From assembly GCA_963971405.1 (NCBI GenBank), contig OZ020490.1, positions 124,001 to 188,000 on the forward strand: DNA of 64,000 nucleotides. Reading direction: 5' to 3'. The notes beneath the pieces are model-generated. The model had not been told where the DNA came from, ran no database searches, and saw nothing but the letters and a program-made list of their open reading frames with translations. This stretch comes from Psococerastis gibbosa (lineage: Eukaryota; Arthropoda; Insecta; Psocodea; Psocidae). Position numbers and translations under genes: made by a program. Shown piece after piece: positions 59,001 through 64,000 of the stretch; the stretch's first letter is position 1, and each line of letters opens with the position of its first letter.

Positions 59001-60195
59001 GACACGGCCCCTTCCGGGTTCACCTTGCTCGCTTGGGTGTACAGGTTCCCACGCAGGATTGCCGCTTCTGCGAGATTGGCGCTGAGACCGGGTGGCACGT
59101 GCTGATGGACTGCCCGGCTGTCTGGCGAAAACGTCTTTCCTCGGTCGGTTTTGCTTTGGGAGGACTACAGGCAGGGAAACAGCTTCGCCCAAAGGAGGCG
59201 GCGCGCTTCGCGACCGCAATCGGGTTGTACGAGTGAGCAAGATGGGGCGTGTGTCCTATGGGCCCTCACCGTGGCCTGGGACTCTGCCAAAAAATCTACT
59301 ACTACTACTACCCGTATCTATACGTCTCCTTTCATCAAGGAGGCTGCGTTCGGGCGTGTTCCAGACATCTCAAGTGGTGGACCTGGTATTTGCTAAGTAA
59401 CTGTGTCTAACCATCAGCCATCTCATCAGCAGGTATCCATAATCGTAACGTTCTTTGACTAACATGCATCAGAGCCGCCGCTGTCTATTTCATTATAACC
59501 AATGATAACTTGTTGGCAGGTGAGCAGACGATTCCCGAGGGCGCAACAGCTATGATTTTCCTGCCGTTGTTTCACAGAGACCCTGACAACTTCCCGGATC
59601 CGATGAGGTTCGACCCGGACCGGTTTCTGCCAGAGGAGGTGGCCAAGAGACACAAGTTGGCCTACCTGCCTTTCAGCTATGGGCAACGGGTGTGCCCAGG
59701 TATGGTACTTACTAAAGCATTATTGGTATTTATCGTTTATAGCTACTAAGGCGAGGAAGATTACACAGCCTACAGAGTGTCTCGACCTTCTATCCACTTA
59801 CGGTACGAACACAATGTTTTACTGGCCACAATGAGAATAAACCCAGAGTGCCATATTGGCGAGATGGGAGTAAGGGACATTCACCTCCCCCTGTTTTTTA
59901 ATTCAGGGGCCTCCTATGACCAGCCGTTGAAAAGACATTGCAGCTTGCTTCAGACATTTTTGGCCGGAGCCAAAAATTGGCATCCATTGAATTGCATTGC
60001 TCGGTTGCAGGAATGCGTTACGGTACTCAGTCGATCGTGATGGCAATAAGCACAGTAGTCCGCCATTACCACGTGTACACCAAGTACAAGACTATCCAAG
60101 AACTGGATCAGCAACTCCGGGCCTACATCTCTCTTATCAACGTGGAAGGGTACCCAATTCGACTGGAAAGAAGAAGTGAACACCGCGAACTGTGA
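52877..60195 (+). CDS. Cytochrome P450, CYP4-clan-like, eight exons, 497 aa
   Basis: Exons: 52877-53036, 53692-53901, 54228-54413, 55562-55774, 56285-56403, 56775-57015, 59520-59699 and 60011-60195. All introns are GT...AG and all phases fit, giving 1494 nt and 497 aa, the usual length for a microsomal P450. It has an N-terminal hydrophobic anchor, an LPGIPNIL hinge, ExxR (E355-R358), a PERF-like FDPDRF (407-412) and heme loop FSYGQRVCPG with C435 as thiolate ligand. The family oxidises lipophilic substrates using NADPH-P450 reductase at the ER; the substrate is unknown. Two oddities stand out: the C-helix WxxxR is Y127QPCK131, and the I-helix A/GGx(D/E)T(T/S) is AAIGTT (296-301), lacking the acid. 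The CYP4 covalent-heme glutamate region is also changed. A LINE sits in intron 6. AATAAA at 60203-60208 may be the poly(A) signal. Confidence 0.9.
53148..53308 (+). repeat. Interspersed repeat family E, copy 2 (P450 intron 1)
   Basis: Same block order as 51500-51672, with TGTATCCGATTGATCTCTTC. Confidence 0.75.
53692..53901 (+). CDS. P450 exon 2
   Basis: Acceptor AATTGCAG, donor G|GTATTT. Encodes the B-helix region, including LTSKSTLDKTFHY, matching the CYP4 pattern where a displaced-residue loop reads LDKS. Confidence 0.88.
54228..54413 (+). CDS. P450 exon 3 (C-helix)
   Basis: Acceptor TTTTTAAG, donor G|GTAAGT. Starts GDKYQPCKKLFYNTF, where CYP4 proteins normally have GxKWxxRRKxLxPxF. Confidence 0.87.
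54887..54908 (+). repeat. (AATG)n microsatellite
   Basis: Five AATG repeats in P450 intron 3. Confidence 0.85.
55128..55290. mobile_element. 163-bp MITE with perfect 26-bp terminal inverted repeats (P450 intron 3)
   Basis: Ends 55128-55153 and 55265-55290 are perfect inverted copies (CCTGATCGAGGCGATTATAA at the outer edge). No clear target duplication, no ORF. Confidence 0.82.
55343..55542 (+). repeat. Exact 100-bp tandem duplication (P450 intron 3)
   Basis: 55343-55442 and 55443-55542 look identical (AGTTTGGTTGTTCCATC at the start). The second copy ends just upstream of the exon 4 acceptor. Confidence 0.92.
55562..55774 (+). CDS. P450 exon 4
   Basis: Acceptor TTTTGCAG, donor G|GTAAGT. 70 whole codons covering the F-G region. 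A 100-bp tandem duplication ends about 20 bp upstream of the acceptor. Confidence 0.87.
56285..56403 (+). CDS. P450 exon 5 (I-helix, first part)
   Basis: Acceptor GCATTTCAG, donor GCG|GTGAGT. Ends AELTTLLAA; the intron cuts the I-helix inside the oxygen-activation motif. Confidence 0.82.
56775..57015 (+). CDS. P450 exon 6 (I- to K-helix)
   Basis: Acceptor GTACAAG, donor G|GTATGT. Begins AIGTTATA, continues LLAMHPEVQQRV and YLHRVVKETLRLCPTIP. Higher GC than its neighbours. Confidence 0.93.
57041..59236 (+). CDS. LINE ORF2 fragment: reverse transcriptase, RNase H, zinc knuckle
   Basis: Open for about 730 codons with no internal stop. RT motifs in order: RPISLSSFLLKTLERLI, GQHGFRPGRST, LDVDGAFSN, GCGQGAVTSP and the YADD active site near 57620. 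RNase H follows from YTDGSKMNGKAG (about 58415) with an AELFAI and CSDSKSAIQA core and the VPGHSGVLGNEKADELA C-terminal motif. A terminal CRFC...HVLMDC knuckle precedes IGLYE-stop. RT plus RNase H plus terminal CCHC places it in the I/Nimb/R1-like group. The endonuclease and ORF1 are missing by 5' truncation. The open frame suggests a recent insertion. Confidence 0.9.
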   Translation, partial: CCVRFSYIPLKWREVGVIFIPKHGRSDYTKPSAFRPISLSSFLLKTLERLIEREIRLTLTGTNELHDGQHGFRPGRSTESALHSLVSYLEGSLDSKEMALCVFLDVDGAFSNLILTAIDELLKKRKIDPQIRTWLLCMLRQRLVVCTRGGSTIRAWVARGCGQGAVTSPIVWDIVVDELLYILSCSGLYVQAYADDLVVAVKGMDLSVITELMQRALNIISQWCRPKGLNINVSKTQSVLFTRRKKLKNTTLFLNDQEIPSSKCVKFLGVHLDSKLLWNSHLDSTIAKARSVLWSLRVGFGSTWGLTTKVMRWLYVAVVRPALSYGCVVWWKRALLETSKQKLAKIQRLACISISGAMRSTPTSALEVLLDLQPLYLYLEHTASLSLHRLRITGLLCRKAPRNGHAETFHLKMANEQKMPCDRIIRETYFTGAQARFPTREEWDENLGEIVSGFDIVLYTDGSKMNGKAGAGIFCEDPPIAISLPLGDYASVFQAELFAIHEGIKCCEDFSGKAIAVCSDSKSAIQALQRGCATSAVVRDCKAAYMSLRHHNSVTLVWVPGHSGVLGNEKADELARAGSAVFPVGPEPILPVPWRVILNKGNCVMRDKWSSVWSSASGMHHSKACLLGPDERLKRDVISSSRRAVRAAAAMLTGHGPFRVHLARLGVQVPTQDCRFCEIGAETGWHVLMDCPAVWRKRLSSVGFALGGLQAGKQLRPKEAARFATAIGLYE
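57041..59309 (+). mobile_element. 5'-truncated LINE (RT plus RNase H) in P450 intron 6
   Basis: ACCCGTATCTAT occurs at 57029-57040 and 59310-59321, a 12-bp target duplication framing the insert. The 3' end is a CTACTACTACTA repeat tail. The body is an uninterrupted RT/RNase H reading frame on the same strand as the P450. The missing 5' half means it cannot mobilise itself. Confidence 0.92.
59520..59699 (+). CDS. P450 exon 7 (PERF and heme loop)
   Basis: Acceptor TGTTGGCAG, donor CCCAG|GTATGG. Encodes HRDPDNFPDPMRFDPDRF and PFSYGQRVCP. Confidence 0.95.
60011..60195 (+). CDS. P450 exon 8 (L-helix to stop)
   Basis: Acceptor CGGTTGCAG. Starts GMRYGTQSIVMAISTVVRHY, the expected L-helix after the heme cysteine; stop TGA at 60193-60195. 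Confidence 0.92.
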
Positions 60196-60414
60196 AAACT
60201 TAAATAAATTAGCAATATCCTTGTAGTTTTACACAGTATTGTTACACAGGGTGGTCCCGACCATCCATCCCCTTTTATCTGGGCTATTATGAGCAATTAT
60301 GACCTGCGGTAAAATGTTGTATGACAAAGTTGGAGTCTTACTATCGTTTGATACAATTAAATAATTGAGGCGGGTTACCATGTTACCAACATGGCATAGC
60401 TGTGTTCCGCAGAA
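60196..60414 (+). other. P450 3' flank
   Basis: AATAAA at 60203-60208, eight bases after the stop codon, is a candidate poly(A) signal. Nothing else seen. Confidence 0.5.
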
Positions 60415-60680
60415 AAATTATTTTAGGGAGATTCATCTACCTATTGAGATAGCGAACAATGTTTCTTCACAACTTTTCATTTCATAACCCCCTCAGCCTA
60501 CAACCACCCTCCGTTCAAAATGTTATATCTATGTATATATATGTACGTGTATATATATAGTATAAACTGTATGTATGTATATCGATTTTAGGAAACACTA
60601 ACTTCCGTAAATATTATCCAATTTTGATGAAACATTGCACAAAAATTGATCATACAAATGTCTTGATTGAGTTCGCTAAC
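60415..60680 (-). repeat. Interspersed repeat family C, copy 2
   Basis: Inverted relative to 40350-40625; shares the AACCACCCTCCGTTCAAAATG block (complement) and the GATCATACAAATGTCTTGATTG block. Confidence 0.75.
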
Positions 60681-61009
60681 CGACTAGATCCACTATTTAG
60701 TTACATGATGGCGGCCGATTGAAACCTTGTATAATTCATATCTCAGTTAATATTGGTTGCAGAGGAATGAATTGAAATCTGACTGAAAGTCCGTATTATT
60801 ATCTATGATAATGGTATTAATCACTTTTTACGACAAATGAACCATTTTAAAATGGTATCCAGTCACAGTGAAAATAATTTGATAAATAAATAATGTTCGT
60901 AGTCGGCATTGTGGTTCGAAATTTGGAAAACAAGTGTGTTTTGTGAGTTGATGTTGTGGTCGGGAAAATAATGAAGTATTTTTTTATTTGTTATTGCATA
61001 CATAGCGTT

Positions 61010-61092
61010 AGCGTAGGTAGCGTAGAGGAAAAGCAGGGTCTGCGGAATCTCCCAACTCCTGATCGGCCAGAGCCGAAAGGTTTTTTTTCAGT
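61010..61092 (-). repeat. Repeat family D, inverted copy
   Basis: Complement of 34081-34165: GAAAAGCAGGGTCTGCGGAAT and CTGATCGGCCAGAGCCGAAA. Confidence 0.7.
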
Positions 61093-61179
61093 CTTTTTTT
61101 CATGAAAATTGTGTATTTTTATCTTTTTCCCCCCAGAACCAAATTATCAAGGGACAAGCAAACTATTGGGTTTAGTTTA

Positions 61180-61520
61180 TATTAATAACGACTACAATAT
61201 ACAGTATGTTAATAATAATAAAAACGTTTTAGCCGTTTTTAGAGAAAAGTTTTTTTATTAATTTTTTGCGTTTTGAGGGTAAATTAAAGGTAATAGGCCT
61301 ATGTACAATATTTTTAGTCTATGGTCGAATCCCCCAAATTGAGTTAGTCGTTAAAAAAAAAATTGGCTCGGGATATGATTTTTGTGAATCTAACGTAATT
61401 GAAACCCACCTAGTAGCTTGCCAACAAATCGAGGAACAGACACACCGACCGACAGACAGACAGATGTTTCGTTCCTGGGTTCCTCAAAACGTGTAAATCT
61501 ACTGAAATCTCGATAGGTAT
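61180..61520 (+). repeat. Repeat family A, divergent copy
   Basis: AATAACGACTACAATATA, a TTGGCTCGGGATATGATTTT block and a shortened GACCGACAGACAGACAG tract. Confidence 0.7.
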
Positions 61521-62357
61521 TGATAATTCACGGATGTTCTCTGCAGTGTGTGAGAAAAAAAAATCGTATAGATGAAAACTTAGGCTATTGATTTGAAACT
61601 TCCCCCGTTTGAAATTTCACATAATAAAAAAGAATATGGTCCAGAATTTCGAAGATTTCACTTATTCAAATAGGAAAGAGTTTATATATTAATGAAACTG
61701 GAAGGTTGTTAAATAGAATGGCGCGAACGAGGGGTATTGCCTGAAATGCTGAGTGCTCCACCTCGGAACGATCAAATTTCGGCCTGCCATGGCGCACTAA
61801 GTTTACGCAGTGTATACTTAGTAGATATGTTAATTGTAAAGAAAGTAGCCCAAACTGAATGAATAGAGCCGCTGATTAACTGAAGCTGAAGCTGAACCAT
61901 CCTCGGGGCTCGAGGCATGTCAACAAGCTCCACCCAAAGATACAGTACACCTATCTGCCATAGTTGATCCAAGTCAAGTATACTGTATGTGTCGTTTAGT
62001 CATCCGAATTTATCTGCAGTTTAGCATCGTTAAGGTAAGCATGATTTCTAGGCTTTTATTCAATATGGCAAAAAATATATATTATAAATAAAATAAATAA
62101 ATAAATTTAAAATATAAAAATAAAATTATTGTGCTGAAATATAGCAAATTTAATTTAAAGTAAGTCTTCCCGAAATTTACTACGTTTAATATAACTACTA
62201 CTGTAGATAACAATTATTATCTTAATGTTTTTATTGTTATATTATTTACGGTTTCATTATTGCTATTTGCTAGCTACCTTTATTAGTCGAGTGCACTGAT
62301 TACCCCCAATCTATAGATTTTTTTAATATTTGGTGTGCTTATTGACTGAAAAGTCTA
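61521..62357. other. No gene recognised
   Basis: AT-rich, short ORFs only. Confidence 0.5.
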
Positions 62358-62450
62358 CACAAAGCTGACCCTTTATAGCCCTAACTCCGCTAGGTTGGCT
62401 TGGTAATAAAACAAAAAGTCATTATTTATTTATTTATTTATTTATTTAGA
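62358..62450 (+). repeat. tRNA-Glu SINE 3' end with (TTTA)n tail
   Basis: TATAGCCCTAACTCCGCTAG and AACAAAAAGTCATT match the 3' part of 6180-6388, followed by about six TTTA repeats. Confidence 0.7.
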
Positions 62451-62589
62451 GAAGAACTGGAGTTTTTAAGAAATTTTCTATGATGGTAAAAAAAACAATT
62501 CAATGAGCACCATATTGTAGAAGGGTGCAGACCTGGGAACGAAAATTTTGAGATGAGTCATGTGACACCAACATCAATTTTCATTTTTT

Positions 62590-62762
62590 TAAAAAAAGCT
62601 TAATCCCATACAAACAATTCAATGAATGTATCCGATTGACCTCTTCAGTCGCCTCACTAAGTTACCTAATAGGTACTTGTGTCGAGTAACGACACGTCTC
62701 CGATCGCATGACGTGTAGAGACTCGCACATGCACAAGAACGCTACCACCTGGCCATCGGAGT
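62590..62762 (+). repeat. Interspersed repeat family E, copy 3
   Basis: AATCCCATACAAACAATTC through CTACCACCTGGCCATCGG, closest to the copy at 51500. Confidence 0.75.
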
Positions 62763-63107
62763 AGCCTATTGTTTTAAAGCATCAAGGCATGGAAAATGCC
62801 CAACATTAAGACAATACTTTTTTGCCTTGTGGCGTATACCTTAATGATATCATTATGTTTCCAGTTGAGTGACTGAGGCTGGTCTAATGCTATTTTGGAG
62901 CTGCGTTTTTTCCTGTGTCACTGATAAAGTTTAACGTTGGCGAGGTGCATATACGGTACCTGAACAGATGATATGATTGCGTCCGTTTCGAAACCAAATT
63001 GATTGTGATACTGAATGCTTTTTGCTGTCAACATTATTCCGAGTTGTTGTGACACTTTTTGCTCCAAATGTGTGCAGGAAAGTGGCAAGGAAAATGACAA
63101 AATCATA

Positions 63108-63328
63108 AAAATAAACCGGTCCAAATTTACTCGAACATGCTTTCCAATTTATCAAAATTAGTAGATAGAGAAAATGAGTAATTTCATGGAAAATAATTTT
63201 CCTATGCTTAAATTTCCGATATCTCGGGGGGGGGGGGGGGGGGGTTGTCCACCTGACGACGCTGGAGGTGAGGTAAATTCTAGATAGGTCATACCAACAC
63301 ATTAACACACAGCAATACTGGCAGGGCA
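63108..63328 (-). repeat. Repeat family B, inverted copy
   Basis: Complement of 41995-42182, with a G tract at about 63227-63244 in place of the C tract. Confidence 0.7.
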
Positions 63329-63594
63329 CGCAATGCTTTTGAGCGGAATATATTTATCTTTTTTTTTTTTCAAAAAAACATTTTTTTGTACAAAACCAAA
63401 TACTTTTCTGGGAAAGCAACCTGTCCGGTTTCGTTACTCAATTTAACACCTAAAAATTATCTGAAGGTAGAAATCATCGATGGAAAGGTTTCGCAGAAAA
63501 ATTATTTTTTAGTCATTTTCCATAAAAATTTAGTTATTTTTATTTTTTTACCCCCAGAAGTAAACTATCAAGGGGCAAGCGACCCCCTGCATTT

Positions 63595-63985
63595 TATCAA
63601 CATTAATAAAAAATACAATATATGTGAATTTAAAAGAAATAGTTGTAGCCGTTTTTGAGAAATAATTTTTTTAGACGTTTTTTGGAGTTTTTTGAGAATA
63701 AACCAATAAACCCCCCCCCCCCCCAAATTGAGTTAGCCCCAAATAAAAAAAATGATCTCGAGGTATGATGCCTACATGCCGAATTTCATCAAAATCGTCC
63801 GAGTAGTTTGCCCGGAAATCGACGCGCAGACAGACAGAACGACAGACAGACAGACAGACATTTCGTAAAAAACACTTTTTTGGGTTCCTGGGACCTTAAA
63901 ACGTGGAAATCCGTTGAAATCTCGGAATCGAAAATTTCGACCGTCAGAAAGCTTTCCTTATACTAGCCCTACGTATAAATTGGAA
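63595..63985 (+). repeat. Repeat family A, nearly full length
   Basis: Same organisation as 34240-34640, ending with the GCTTTCC...TTGGAAA pair near 63952-63986. Lies downstream of repeat B. Confidence 0.78.
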
Positions 63986-64000
63986 ATATAATCGAGTTGT

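Noticed and set aside
52877..60195. P450 as a pseudogene because of motif changes and the LINE insertion
   Set aside because: All eight exons, splice sites and phases are intact, and the LINE lies within an intron.

Overview
The window is eukaryotic, AT-rich and intron-bearing, and most of it is transposable-element sequence. A beaten-path (Beat) immunoglobulin-family gene, a CYP4-clan cytochrome P450, a CsRn1-type Ty3/gypsy element and two nuclear tRNA-His genes point to an arthropod (insect or crustacean). Nothing seen fixes the order. Bacterial-style features (operons, ribosome binding sites, CRISPR) are absent.

Host genes. (1) A Beat-type neuronal adhesion gene on the minus strand, traceable as six coding exons from 31331 down to 16832. 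It has a signal peptide, Ig1, and a split Ig2. The last exon was not found, and one junction (19604/17821) is out of phase with the obvious splice sites. (2) A P450 gene on the plus strand, 52877-60195: eight exons with mutually consistent phases, 497 codons, and a heme-cysteine motif. Its I-helix and C-helix signatures are unusual. (3) Two identical tRNA-His(GTG) genes at 9847-9918 (-) and 12206-12277 (+).

Mobile elements. A young, apparently intact CsRn1-clade Ty3/gypsy element lies at 34648-39895. Its two 387-bp LTRs differ at two positions, its gag-pol is a single ORF, and its target duplication is GATC. A 5'-truncated RT/RNase H LINE sits in P450 intron 6, flanked by a 12-bp target duplication. 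Another decayed LINE sits in Beat intron 1, opposite to the gene. Several LINE fossils and 3' tails lie elsewhere.

The most striking layer is a set of non-autonomous DNA elements with hAT-like termini (CAG...CTG) and 8-bp target duplications. Many of these duplications are perfect: 1342-3236, 28090-30546, 30098-30390, 46904-48200 and 46710-50788. Some elements are nested three deep. Several carry degenerate arrays of a roughly 120-bp unit built around a palindromic GGGGGTCTCCCCC core. A Harbinger-like element (TTA duplication) and smaller foldback elements add to this, together with tRNA-Glu-derived SINEs and a GTCT-microsatellite repeat family that may be Helitron-related.

Layout: 1-9 kb repeats, SINEs and one hAT-like element; 9-16 kb tRNA genes and LINE fossils; 16.8-31.3 kb Beat gene; 34.6-39.9 kb gypsy element; 40-46 kb repeats and Harbinger element; 46.7-52.1 kb nested hAT-like complex; 52.9-60.2 kb P450; 60-64 kb repeats. 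The two protein genes have no evident functional link. All exon models are hand-made and untested against transcripts.
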